A DNA stretch of 22,160 nucleotides from an uncultured Ileibacterium sp. Lineage in GTDB: Bacteria; Bacillota; Clostridia; Peptostreptococcales; Anaerovoracaceae. Each line of letters opens with the position of its first letter. The first letter of the stretch is position 1. The stretch spans positions 1 through 22,160 of the forward strand of contig CABTXQ010000020.1 of the NCBI GenBank assembly GCA_902488835.1, in the 5' to 3' direction. The notes under the pieces were generated by a model. The model had not been told where the DNA came from. It worked only from the letters and a program-made list of their open reading frames with translations, and did not search any database. A program made the position numbers and the translations under genes. Below are positions 14,557 to 22,160 of the stretch, piece by piece.

Positions 14557-15441
14557 TTAAATTCTTTTTGTTCCTTCGTTTGAGGCCTTCAGTTTAATGA
14601 CCTTTCTTTTTATTTCTGATTGGATCAGATGTTTATTCATATCATCTATAAAAGATTCCTTATCACTCATTGCAATACATGTTGACCCAGAGCCGCTAAT
14701 ATAGAATGCATATGCACCGGAACTGTATGCAATTGACTTTACAGCATCAAAGTCATCAATCAAGTTTTTTCTGTAAGGCTCGTGAATTCTATCCTGAAGT
14801 AGGATTGATAAAATATGTTTATTGCCAGATTCAAAGGCGTTCTGAAGCATCGATGCTCTAGAGATATTGAAGACAGCATCAGTAAGTGATACATCTTTTG
14901 GCAAGACAAGTCTCGCTTCATCAGTACTCACCTGCTGTTCAGATATTATCGCATAAAAATCAAGTTGATCGCTAACATCGGTATTTCTAACTACATGATT
15001 ATCTTCAATTTTTATAGCGGAAGTGAATCCTCCATAAATACAGGCTGCAAGATTATCGGGATGAGGCTCTATCTTAAGGCATACTTCAAGCAGTTCAGAC
15101 TTGTCAAGAGGTGAACCAAGCATTTCGTTTGCAGAAACTGCCCCCTCTGCAATCATTGCTGCAGATGAACCGAGTCCCCTGCAAAACGGTATCTGATTCT
15201 TTTCAATTAATCTAAGCCCTCCCATTTTCTTACCCGTAATTTCAAAAACAGCCTTATATGCTCGATATGCAAGATTTCTTTCATTCCTGAACTCTTTTGG
15301 ACAACCGGAAATTTCAAGTCCTTTTTCAATCATCTCGAAGCTTGCTTCATTATATAGGTTCAATGCGAAAGCAAACACATCAAATCCCGGGCCTACATTT
15401 GCAGATGTTGCAGGTGCTTTAACATTAATTACTTCACTCAT
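14557..15441 (-). CDS. thrB: Homoserine kinase
   Basis: GHMP-family kinase that phosphorylates homoserine, the next-to-last step to threonine. The 294 residues include the N-terminal motif PATSANVGPGFDVFAFAL at 10-27, the ATP-binding GLGSSAA at 89-95 and the C-terminal motif GSGSTCIA, in the normal order. Start: ATG with GGGGAT 5 nt upstream, one base after the thrC stop. It is sandwiched between thrC and the HTH-ACT gene, forming a tight operon. Family length is normal and no catalytic element appears lost. Confidence 0.97.
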   Translation of the reverse strand: MSEVINVKAPATSANVGPGFDVFAFALNLYNEASFEMIEKGLEISGCPKEFRNERNLAYRAYKAVFEITGKKMGGLRLIEKNQIPFCRGLGSSAAMIAEGAVSANEMLGSPLDKSELLEVCLKIEPHPDNLAACIYGGFTSAIKIEDNHVVRNTDVSDQLDFYAIISEQQVSTDEARLVLPKDVSLTDAVFNISRASMLQNAFESGNKHILSILLQDRIHEPYRKNLIDDFDAVKSIAYSSGAYAFYISGSGSTCIAMSDKESFIDDMNKHLIQSEIKRKVIKLKASNEGTKRI

Positions 15442-15442
15442 A

Positions 15443-16921
15443 TCAAATCCCCAAAACCTTTTTATTGATTTTTTCGTCTACGTAATCTCTCATCTCGTCC
15501 TTATTTATTACATCTTCACTCTTTACAGGTTTTGTAAAAACCTCATAAAGCTTTGATGGTACAGAAAATCCGGTTAAATGAGAAAGTCTATCAACGCAAT
15601 CCCTGTCATCGCCATCAACCTTATTTGCTATTGCTGATAAAACCGCCTTAGGAAACTTGAAAGGCGAAGCTGTTGCCAGAATTACATTCGTAATATTTTC
15701 ATAAGGCTTATCCTTGATGAGCTTCTCATATCCGGCATAAGCAGTCGCTGTGTGTGTATCAATAAGACAACCATTTTTGTTAAAACATTCCCTGATTGAT
15801 GCTTTTGCTTCTTCATCGTCTGAAGAGCAGCCTATGAAAATCTCCTTGATTTCTTCAAGCTCACTTTCTTCGATTCTATACCAGCCTTTAGTCTCAAGAT
15901 CTTTCATATATCTAGCTGTCTTCTTAGCACCTGCTACATAATATAACAGCCTTTCAAGATTGCTAGACACCAATATATCCATTGATGGTGACTCTGTCAT
16001 ATAGAACTCTCTTCTCTTATCGTAGTGTCCATCACTTAGAAAGTCAGCGAGAACATCGTTCTTGTTTGATGCGCATATTAGCCTTTCGATTGGAAGTCCC
16101 ATAGATTTAGCAAACCATCCTGCCATAATGTCCCCGAAATTTCCTGTTGGAACTGTAAATGAAACCTTGTCTCCTATCTCTATCTTCCCTTTTGATACGA
16201 GTTCCTTATATGCTGCAAAATAATAGACTACCTGAGGCACAAGTCTTCCTATGTTTATTGAATTCGCACTTGATAAGGAAACATCGTCTCTATTAATATT
16301 TCTTTCTTCAAGTATTTTTTTTACACCTTTTTGTGCCGCATCAAAATTATCTCTTATGGCACATGCTACAACGTTTTCTGCTTCCTGAGTTGTCATCTGC
16401 AGTCTTTGTATCTCAGATATTCCCTCATCAGGATAAAATACTATGATCCCCGTGTCTTTCACATCTGAAAACCCCTTCATTGCGGCACTTCCAGTATCAC
16501 CGCTTGTCGCAGTCAGAATCAGTATTTTTTTCTTAAATCCTATTTTTTTTGCAGCGGCATTCATTAGATTAGGGAGTGCTGAAAGTGCAACATCTTTGAA
16601 TGCACATGTCGGTCCATGAAAAAGCTCTAGAAAAATCTTATCGCCATAACACTTGAGCGGTGTTATCTTATTGTCACTAAACTTATTATCATAGCTTTGT
16701 TCTACTATCTCCGGTATATCCATAATAAGGTCAGGAAAAAATTTACTAAACACCTCTATGGCAATTTCCTTGTAAGACTTGTCAATTAACTCTTCGTAAT
16801 CAACTTTAATTTCTTCTATATTCTCCGGAATAAAAAGACCTCCGTCAGATGCCAGTCCCATAATTATCGCCTCCGACGGAGATGCAGTGATGTTCTCATC
16901 TCTTGTGCTTAAATATCTCAA
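15443..16921 (-). CDS. thrC: Threonine synthase
   Basis: PLP enzyme that converts O-phosphohomoserine to threonine. At 492 residues it belongs to the long form seen in E. coli, yeast and many clostridia rather than the 350-residue Bacillus form. The N-terminus RYLSTRDEN fits the family, the PLP lysine is Lys109 in GPTCAFKDVAL, and the phosphate-binding loop is TSGDTGSAA. The start is a TTG at 16921, with AGAGGT 7 nt upstream, and is fixed by the conserved N-terminus. First gene of thrC-thrB-HTH/ACT, divergent from hom across 128 nt. Confidence 0.97.
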   Translation of the reverse strand: MRYLSTRDENITASPSEAIIMGLASDGGLFIPENIEEIKVDYEELIDKSYKEIAIEVFSKFFPDLIMDIPEIVEQSYDNKFSDNKITPLKCYGDKIFLELFHGPTCAFKDVALSALPNLMNAAAKKIGFKKKILILTATSGDTGSAAMKGFSDVKDTGIIVFYPDEGISEIQRLQMTTQEAENVVACAIRDNFDAAQKGVKKILEERNINRDDVSLSSANSINIGRLVPQVVYYFAAYKELVSKGKIEIGDKVSFTVPTGNFGDIMAGWFAKSMGLPIERLICASNKNDVLADFLSDGHYDKRREFYMTESPSMDILVSSNLERLLYYVAGAKKTARYMKDLETKGWYRIEESELEEIKEIFIGCSSDDEEAKASIRECFNKNGCLIDTHTATAYAGYEKLIKDKPYENITNVILATASPFKFPKAVLSAIANKVDGDDRDCVDRLSHLTGFSVPSKLYEVFTKPVKSEDVINKDEMRDYVDEKINKKVLGI

Positions 16922-16940
16922 CTTTATTACCTCTTAATAA

Positions 16941-16969
16941 TTGAAAACAAGTTATTGTTATGATACATT
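16941..16969 (+). promoter_or_regulatory. Probable promoter of hom-lysC-asd
   Basis: TTGAAA (16941-16946), 17-bp spacer, TACATT (16964-16969, four of six). The -10 lies in the centre of an inverted repeat. The leader to hom is only about 75 nt, too short for a lysine riboswitch or T-box, and none is recognisable. Confidence 0.6.
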
Positions 16970-16976
16970 AATCATA
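16959..16976. promoter_or_regulatory. Candidate operator between thrC and hom
   Basis: TATGAT-N6-ATCATA, a perfect 6-bp inverted repeat covering both divergent -10 elements. It is flanked by a direct repeat AAAACAAGT at 16944-16952 and 16982-16990. A protein bound here would block both promoters at once; the HTH-ACT protein at 14114-14551 is the obvious candidate. Confidence 0.5.
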
Positions 16977-16988
16977 TTGTAAAAACAA
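16960..16988 (-). promoter_or_regulatory. Probable promoter of thrC-thrB-HTH/ACT
   Basis: On the minus strand TTGTTT (16983-16988), 17-bp spacer, TATCAT (16960-16965, five of six). The -35 is weak. It overlaps the hom promoter almost completely. Confidence 0.5.
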
Positions 16989-17049
16989 GTGTCTATGCTT
17001 TATGAATGAACGTGTAAGGCATAAATCGCTTTAGAAAGGAAGTGTCAAT

Positions 17050-18150
17050 ATGGACATAGCAATTCTTGGGCTCGGAACAGTTGGAATGGGAGCATTTGAA
17101 GCAGCTAAGAACACTGATATATTGAATGTTAGAAGAGCATTAATTCATAACCCAAAACCAGGATTTGAGAAGATATCAACAACAAATTATAAAGAAATAT
17201 TGGATGATCCAAACATCGACATAGTATGTGAATGCATTGGTGGTCTTCATCCGTCTTACGAGTATGTAATGGAAGCATTACAAAAAGGGAAGCATGTTGT
17301 TACTCCAAATAAGGAGCTAATAAGCACATACTATAGGGAGCTTACTCACGCAGCTGATTCAAATGGTGTTATCCTTAGATATACAGCAGCAGCTGGTGGA
17401 GGTATTCCTTGGCTTTTTAATTTACTTAGAGCTAAAAGATGTGACGAAATACTTGAAATTTCAGGTATAATCAACGGAACTTGCAATTATATAATTGATA
17501 GGATGACCGAGGAGGGTGCTGAATTTGAAGAAGCGCTTTCGGATGCCAAACAGGCAGGATATGCGGAAGCTGATCCTTCATCGGATATCGATGGATATGA
17601 TACTTTACATAAATGTTCAATTTCATCAAATCTAGCCTTTGGTAAATTATTCAAAGAGTCAAAGATTCCAGTAGCGGGAATAAGAAATCTAAAATCAAGC
17701 GATATAAAGATGTTTGAGGAAAGTAACTGCGTATGTAAATTGATAATGCATGCAGGTAAGATGGATGATAAATTCTTTTGCTATGTAGAGCCTACACTAA
17801 TACCTAAGGACAGACTTGAAGCGAATGTGCATAAGAATAATAACATAATAACTCTCAACGGACGAAATGTAGGAATTCAAAGTTTCTATGGTGAAGGTGC
17901 AGGAAAGATGCCTACAGGAACGTCTGTAATACATGATGCTCTTGATATCGCAGCAGGAGGTGAAACTCTAAGGACAGGAGCCCTTTCGGAAGCTGTAATT
18001 GACAACGATTTAATAAAGAGAAGCTATTATTTCAGGAGTGATAAAGGTTCATCTGTAACAGAGCCTATGACGGTTGCAGCAGCACACAAACTCTATCAGG
18101 TTGCACTCCACAAAGAAAGCAGTGTATTCATGGCTTCAATAAGAGAGTGA
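17050..18150 (+). CDS. hom: Homoserine dehydrogenase without ACT domain
   Basis: Reduces aspartate semialdehyde to homoserine with NAD(P)H. The 366 residues show the nucleotide-binding loop GLGTVG at 7-12, the conserved VVTPNK (Lys88), the substrate-binding pattern INGTCNYI near 141 and the catalytic region YAEADPSSDIDGYDTLHK at 171-188. The protein ends about where the catalytic part ends, so the C-terminal ACT domain of the 430-residue Bacillus-type enzyme is absent; the length is like the yeast enzyme. Threonine feedback by that route is therefore unlikely. Start: ATG with AAAGGAAG about 7 nt upstream. First gene of hom-lysC-asd. Confidence 0.95.
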   Translation: MDIAILGLGTVGMGAFEAAKNTDILNVRRALIHNPKPGFEKISTTNYKEILDDPNIDIVCECIGGLHPSYEYVMEALQKGKHVVTPNKELISTYYRELTHAADSNGVILRYTAAAGGGIPWLFNLLRAKRCDEILEISGIINGTCNYIIDRMTEEGAEFEEALSDAKQAGYAEADPSSDIDGYDTLHKCSISSNLAFGKLFKESKIPVAGIRNLKSSDIKMFEESNCVCKLIMHAGKMDDKFFCYVEPTLIPKDRLEANVHKNNNIITLNGRNVGIQSFYGEGAGKMPTGTSVIHDALDIAAGGETLRTGALSEAVIDNDLIKRSYYFRSDKGSSVTEPMTVAAAHKLYQVALHKESSVFMASIRE

Positions 18151-18160
18151 GGAGTAATTA

Positions 18161-19486
18161 ATGTTAAAAGTTGTTAAATTTGGAGGTTCATCTCTTAGTA
18201 GCGGAGAACAATTCGCTAAGGTCAAGAAGATAATCGAGTCCGATCCCAGCAGACGAGTGGTTATTGTATCTGCTCCCGGCAGGAGAACAGCAAGTGATAA
18301 TAAGGTTACAGATCTTCTTTATTTGTGTAAGGCACATATTCAATATGATGTATCGGCAGATGATATTTTTAATAAGATAAAGGACCGTTTTCTTGAGGTA
18401 AGGAATGAGTGTGGGCTTGATATTGATATAGAATCGGAACTTGATGATATAAGAAGTCATATGAATAAACAGATTTCTTCTCAATATCTTGTTTCAAGAG
18501 GTGAATATCTCAATGCTAAGCTTATGGCTGATTACCTGGGATATGATTTTCTTGATGCGAAGGATTGGGTCACTTTCAATTATGATGGAACAATCGATTA
18601 TGAAGAAAGTTATCTCAAGCTAAGTGAACGCTTTGATTCTGATAGTAGGATTGTTACACCAGGATTCTACGGAATGAGCAAAGATGGACAGATTGAAGTT
18701 TTTTCAAGAGGAGGCTCAGATGTTACAGGTGCTATAGCAGCAGCTGCACTTGATGCGGATGTTTATGAGAATTGGACGGATGTACCGGGTATTCTTATGG
18801 CAGACCCTTCAATTGTAAAAAACCCGAGGCCAATACCAAGAGTTACATTTGCTGAACTTAGAGAACTATCTCACATGGGTGCTTCAGTTCTACACGAAGA
18901 TACGATTTTCCCCGTTAGAGCAAAGAATATCCTTCTAAATATCAAAGACACTAATCATCCAGATGAACCTGGCACCCTCATTCGAGAAGTTTTTGAGGAT
19001 ACGAATGATGAAAAAAAAGAGAAATTCATCACAGGAATAACCGGGAAAAGGCATTACACAATAATAAATATTTATAAGAATGGAATGGACCGTGTAAAAA
19101 TGCTTATGACAGCACTTGAAGTTTGCTCCGTATTTGATATTACAATTGAGATGATTCCTTGTAGTATCGATAGCTTTTCATTTGTTATACCTTCCCTTTC
19201 ACTTGAAAACAAAAAATATAAATTTGTATCCGCTCTTGAAGAGGCATGTAAGCCTGATAATATGGATGTTACAGATGGAATAAGTCTTATCGCTATTATA
19301 GGAAGACAGATGGCATATCACGTTGGAATATCCGGTAGGATATTTGCTGCACTCGGTTCTAAGGGTATAAATATTAGAACTATCGAACAGGGTTCAGATG
19401 AAATAAATATAATGATAGGTGTTGCAACAGAAGATTTTGAAGATGCGATAAGGATTCTATACGACAGTTTCGCAATAAATAATTAG
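18161..19486 (+). CDS. lysC: Aspartate kinase (monofunctional)
   Basis: Phosphorylates aspartate, the first step of the aspartate family pathway. The 441 residues contain the N-terminal KFGGSS at 6-11, SAPGRR at 37-42, the substrate-binding SRGGSDVTG at 182-190 with NWTDVPGI downstream, and a C-terminal regulatory region with two ACT-like units (from about 300 and from about 375, the latter with GRIFAALGSKGINIRTIEQGS). Feedback by lysine or threonine is therefore likely, but the effector cannot be read. ATG lies 10 nt after hom with GAGGAG upstream. The gene name is generic; the paralogue class is not resolved. Confidence 0.96.
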   Translation: MLKVVKFGGSSLSSGEQFAKVKKIIESDPSRRVVIVSAPGRRTASDNKVTDLLYLCKAHIQYDVSADDIFNKIKDRFLEVRNECGLDIDIESELDDIRSHMNKQISSQYLVSRGEYLNAKLMADYLGYDFLDAKDWVTFNYDGTIDYEESYLKLSERFDSDSRIVTPGFYGMSKDGQIEVFSRGGSDVTGAIAAAALDADVYENWTDVPGILMADPSIVKNPRPIPRVTFAELRELSHMGASVLHEDTIFPVRAKNILLNIKDTNHPDEPGTLIREVFEDTNDEKKEKFITGITGKRHYTIINIYKNGMDRVKMLMTALEVCSVFDITIEMIPCSIDSFSFVIPSLSLENKKYKFVSALEEACKPDNMDVTDGISLIAIIGRQMAYHVGISGRIFAALGSKGINIRTIEQGSDEINIMIGVATEDFEDAIRILYDSFAINN

Positions 19487-19508
19487 AACTTATATATCGG
19501 AGGTCTTT

Positions 19509-20501
19509 ATGAAAAAAGTCAATGTAGCTATCCTCGGTGCAACGGGTGCCGTAGGGCAGGAAATGATAAAAATATTAAATGAAAGAAAGTTTCCGATTGG
19601 AGAATTAAGATTACTTGCAAGCAAAAGAAGTGCAGGGAAAGTTATTGATACACCATTCGGTAACCTAACTGTAATTGAAGCTGATAAAGATTCATTTGAC
19701 AGTATGGATATAGTGCTTGGGGCATCTGAAAATAATATTGCTAAGAGATTCTCCAATGATATTGTCAAATCAGGTGCTACATTCGTCGATAATTCTAGTG
19801 CTTTCAGGCTAAATGACGATGTTCCGCTAATCGTTCCTGAAATAAATCCTGAAGATATCAATAAAAGCAAGGGAATAATTGCAAATCCTAATTGCTCGAC
19901 AATAATATCCCTTGTTGCAATAGGTGGTCTAGCAAATCTTTCCAAGATAGAAGCTATCTATGCTTCAACATATCAGGCAACAAGCGGTGCAGGGGCAGCA
20001 GGGCCTCATGAAATGTACGAACAAACAGAGCAGATTCTAAGTGGTAAACCTTTTGAGCCTTCTGTATTTTCAAAGCAAATTGCATTCAATCTGATCCCAC
20101 AAATTGGAGATTTTGGTGATAACCTATATTCATCTGAGGAGATGAAGCTCCAGAACGAGGGGCGAAAAATTCTTCATCTACCTAATCTCAATGTGTCATG
20201 CACCTGTGTAAGGGTCCCAGTTGAAAGGTCTCACTCGATTTCATTATGTGTTATACTTCAAAATGAGATAGACCTTGAATCAGCTAAAGAAGCTATAGCT
20301 AATGCAAAGGGCTGCAAACTCATGCCCGGTAATGAGTTCCCTACTCCTATCGAGACAAGCGGTCAGGATCTTGTTTATGTTGGAAGAGTGAGAAGGGATC
20401 TTGTGAATAAGAATGGTATAAATCTTTGGTGCACAGGAGACCAAGTGAGAAAGGGTGCCGCAACAAATGCAATTCAAATAGCTGAATTGTTAATAAAATA
20501 A
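19509..20501 (+). CDS. asd: Aspartate-semialdehyde dehydrogenase
   Basis: NADP-dependent reduction of aspartyl phosphate to the semialdehyde, the branch-point substrate for homoserine and lysine. The 330 residues contain GATGAVG at 10-16, the catalytic Cys129 in NPNCST, Gln156 in the STYQATSGAG segment, Arg235 in CVRVPVERSHS and the general base His242. All catalytic residues are present. ATG lies 22 nt after lysC with GGAGGT only 4 nt upstream, a rather tight spacing. Last gene of hom-lysC-asd, followed by a strong terminator. No dapA follows, so lysine synthesis genes must be elsewhere. Confidence 0.97.
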   Translation: MKKVNVAILGATGAVGQEMIKILNERKFPIGELRLLASKRSAGKVIDTPFGNLTVIEADKDSFDSMDIVLGASENNIAKRFSNDIVKSGATFVDNSSAFRLNDDVPLIVPEINPEDINKSKGIIANPNCSTIISLVAIGGLANLSKIEAIYASTYQATSGAGAAGPHEMYEQTEQILSGKPFEPSVFSKQIAFNLIPQIGDFGDNLYSSEEMKLQNEGRKILHLPNLNVSCTCVRVPVERSHSISLCVILQNEIDLESAKEAIANAKGCKLMPGNEFPTPIETSGQDLVYVGRVRRDLVNKNGINLWCTGDQVRKGAATNAIQIAELLIK

Positions 20502-20515
20502 AGTTTTTAATAAAG

Positions 20516-20556
20516 AAGCATGCACCGTTTTAATCAGTGCATGCTTTTTTCTTTTT
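20516..20556 (+). terminator. Intrinsic terminator of hom-lysC-asd
   Basis: AAGCATGCAC (20516-20525) pairs perfectly with GTGCATGCTT (20537-20546) across an 11-nt loop and is followed by TTTTTTCTTTTTC. The 3' arm also encodes the last codons of the convergent acyl-CoA synthetase gene. On the minus strand it is followed by the weaker TTCTTTATT, so it may act in both directions. Confidence 0.92.
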
Positions 20557-22160
20557 CTTCTTTAAGCATCTCCTCTATTTCAAGATGTCTTTTCACTTTT
20601 GATGTTGTCGTCTTTATCATCGGACTATCGGTTATGAATATTCTCTTTATTCTTTTGTATGCCGGCATTAAATCATTAAGTTTTTCAACATCTCCCTGTA
20701 TTACTTTCATTACTTCATCTTCGGTTTTTCCCTCAAAATAATCTCTGTCATACTCTATCTTAAGACTGACAACAGGATCGAGTTTATCACCATTATTTGG
20801 AAGACCAACTATTATATTATCAAGGCAATAAGGAAATTCTGCAATGTACGTTTCCATTTCTTCAGGGAAAACATTTTTTCCATTCTTTAACACTATGACA
20901 TTCTTTGTCCTGCCTGTGATAAATAAATATCCATCTTTATCAAAATATCCTAAATCTCCTGTACGTAGCCACCCGTCATTTAATACCGCCTTAGTAGCTT
21001 CTTCATTCTCGTAATATCCCTGCATTACATTCGGTCCCCTTACGACAATCTCACCTATTCCTTCTTCGTTCGGGTCTTCTATTATTATTTCATTTTCTCT
21101 AAGCGGAAAGCCGACAGAACCAATCTTTCTTCTGCCTGGTGCCTCTCCTGCAATAATCGGCGAAGTCTCAGTCAATCCATACCCTTGTATAACCTGTATT
21201 CCAAAATCCTGAAACCCTCGTATCACTTCCGGGCTACAAGGTGCCCCTCCTACGAAAAGAAATCTAAGTTCTCCTCCAAAAGCATCCAACACTCCCTTAA
21301 ATATTCTCCTGTTAGGTCTTATTCCAACAGCGTTGAGTCCTCTGGTAAAACCTCTTATCGCCTTCATCTTACCGGCCATACCATTGTTTTCAACCGTCTT
21401 CATAACTTTCTTAAACATGGCTTCCAGAATAAGAGGTACTGCAAGAAATATTGTAACCTTGTATTCTTTCATATTCTTCTGTAAGTATTTAAGCCCGTCA
21501 CAAAATACCGTGCTTCCTCCAACTGCAAGTGTTAGATATGTCGCAATAGACCCAAGCATATGGTGATATGGTAGAAGCGAGAAGTTAACATCCCTGTGAT
21601 TTATATCTGCAATTTCAAGAGTGTTAATTACATCTTTATATATATTCCTCTGACTCAACATTACCACCTTGGAATTTGAAGTGGTTCCGGATGTAAAAAT
21701 CAGAAATGATGTTTTATTCTCACAAATTTCAATCTTATCAAATTCATTTTTTCCATGATCAATGAGATTTTTTCCCTCATTTATAATATCTCTGATGTCT
21801 TCATTTTTTCCCGCATAAAGGTTGTATATGGACTTAATTTGAGTCGTATTCTTTTCGACTATTTGTCTGATAATAGGCTCAGTTTTTTTATCGCAAAAGA
21901 TTATATCCGCCTTGCTCCTGACAAGACATTCTTCAAGCTCTGAGGCCTTAAGCTCTTTATCAAGAGGTATAGATATTCCTCCCATCATCTGAACTGCCAT
22001 ATTGGAAAGGAACCATTCATAACTGTTATTACCAATAATTGCTGCACGTTTACCAAGGTGTCCACGCTCTATCAAAGCCTCAACAACACACCTTATTTCT
22101 TCATAAAATCTTATATATGAGATGTGTTTATGATTCCCCTCATTATCTTTAACTACAAAA
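20534..22160 (-). CDS. AMP-forming acyl-CoA synthetase (long-chain fatty-acid CoA ligase-like), 5' end outside the window
   Basis: ANL-superfamily adenylating enzyme that probably activates a fatty acid with ATP and CoA. The frame stays open from 20534 to the right edge. Upstream of a TTG at 22075 it still reads a family-like HKHISYIRFYEEIRCVVEAL, so that TTG is internal and the gene continues beyond the window. Motifs in order: the P-loop-like FTSGTTSNSKVVMLS, the core GYGLTETSP, the adenylate motif GWLRTGDLGYFDKDGYLFITGRTKNV (residues about 385-410), and a C-terminal Lys in TTSKVKR in the place of the catalytic lysine. The P-loop lacks the usual glycine and proline (TSNSKVV for TGxPKGV), a variant I believe occurs in clostridial relatives. 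Substrate chain length is not readable. Confidence 0.9.
   Translation of the reverse strand, partial: FVVKDNEGNHKHISYIRFYEEIRCVVEALIERGHLGKRAAIIGNNSYEWFLSNMAVQMMGGISIPLDKELKASELEECLVRSKADIIFCDKKTEPIIRQIVEKNTTQIKSIYNLYAGKNEDIRDIINEGKNLIDHGKNEFDKIEICENKTSFLIFTSGTTSNSKVVMLSQRNIYKDVINTLEIADINHRDVNFSLLPYHHMLGSIATYLTLAVGGSTVFCDGLKYLQKNMKEYKVTIFLAVPLILEAMFKKVMKTVENNGMAGKMKAIRGFTRGLNAVGIRPNRRIFKGVLDAFGGELRFLFVGGAPCSPEVIRGFQDFGIQVIQGYGLTETSPIIAGEAPGRRKIGSVGFPLRENEIIIEDPNEEGIGEIVVRGPNVMQGYYENEEATKAVLNDGWLRTGDLGYFDKDGYLFITGRTKNVIVLKNGKNVFPEEMETYIAEFPYCLDNIIVGLPNNGDKLDPVVSLKIEYDRDYFEGKTEDEVMKVIQGDVEKLNDLMPAYKRIKRIFITDSPMIKTTTSKVKRHLEIEEMLKEEKEKSMH

Noticed and set aside
16977..17049. Lysine riboswitch or T-box leader before hom-lysC-asd
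   Set aside because: The leader is too short and shows neither the conserved T-box sequence nor a terminator.
19490..19945. Open frame of 151 codons on the minus strand with hydrophobic stretches
   Set aside because: It lies wholly antisense to asd, whose codons and catalytic motifs are clear; the Ser/Leu/Ile-rich product is typical of a reverse-strand shadow.
21660..21710. Acyl-CoA synthetase P-loop lacking the usual Gly and Pro, as a sign of inactivity
   Set aside because: The SGTT core and Lys are kept, all later motifs are intact, and similar variants are, to my knowledge, found in clostridial homologues.
22073..22075. TTG as the start of the acyl-CoA synthetase
   Set aside because: The same frame stays open to the right edge with family-like sequence, so the real start is outside the window.

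Overview
This AT-rich window looks like chromosomal core and near-core DNA from an anaerobic, low-GC Firmicute of the class Clostridia. The evidence is the gene order hrcA-grpE-dnaK-dnaJ with a CIRCE operator, the presence of rubrerythrin and desulfoferrodoxin, strong GGAGG-type ribosome binding sites, and several TTG starts. I cannot name the genus. I see no insertion sequence, prophage, CRISPR array, tRNA or rRNA, and no gene-free stretch longer than about 300 bases.

Layout. (1) 1-4400, minus strand: the heat-shock operon hrcA-grpE-dnaK-dnaJ (dnaJ runs off the left edge), with a consensus promoter and a perfect CIRCE. (2) 4438-9031, minus strand: a spermidine/putrescine ABC transporter in the order potA-potB-potC-potD, coupled to an upstream Mrp/ApbC-type P-loop Fe-S carrier gene. 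(3) 9108-10058, minus strand: thioredoxin reductase trxB, divergent from (4) 10269-12233, plus strand: the Hsp90 gene htpG, which has its own near-perfect CIRCE. (5) 12307-13955, minus strand: rubrerythrin, a three-cysteine variant of desulfoferrodoxin, and a small lipoprotein of unknown function. (6) 14114-20501: the aspartate-family amino-acid cluster, split into thrC-thrB-(HTH+ACT regulator) on the minus strand and hom-lysC-asd on the plus strand, sharing one short divergent control region. (7) 20534 to the right edge, minus strand: an AMP-forming acyl-CoA synthetase whose 5' end lies outside the window.

How the parts work together. HrcA, encoded in the window, very probably controls both its own chaperone operon and htpG, so Hsp70 and Hsp90 form one HrcA regulon here. 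LysC, Asd, Hom, ThrB and ThrC make up the complete route from aspartate to threonine. The homoserine dehydrogenase lacks the usual C-terminal ACT domain, while a small HTH-ACT protein is the last gene of the thrCB operon. The divergent promoters between thrC and hom have face-to-face -10 elements inside an inverted repeat, which is a natural target for that regulator. Rbr and Dfx handle peroxide and superoxide, with TrxB nearby supplying thiol reduction.

I did not find an obviously new multi-gene system. The most interesting signals are small regulatory structures. The foremost is a 43-nt terminator hairpin between dfx and the lipoprotein gene that contains both the lipoprotein gene's ribosome binding site and the -10 of a plausible promoter. 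Others are a 38-bp imperfect palindrome upstream of rbr, a 12-bp inverted repeat around the hrcA promoter, and the htpG CIRCE.
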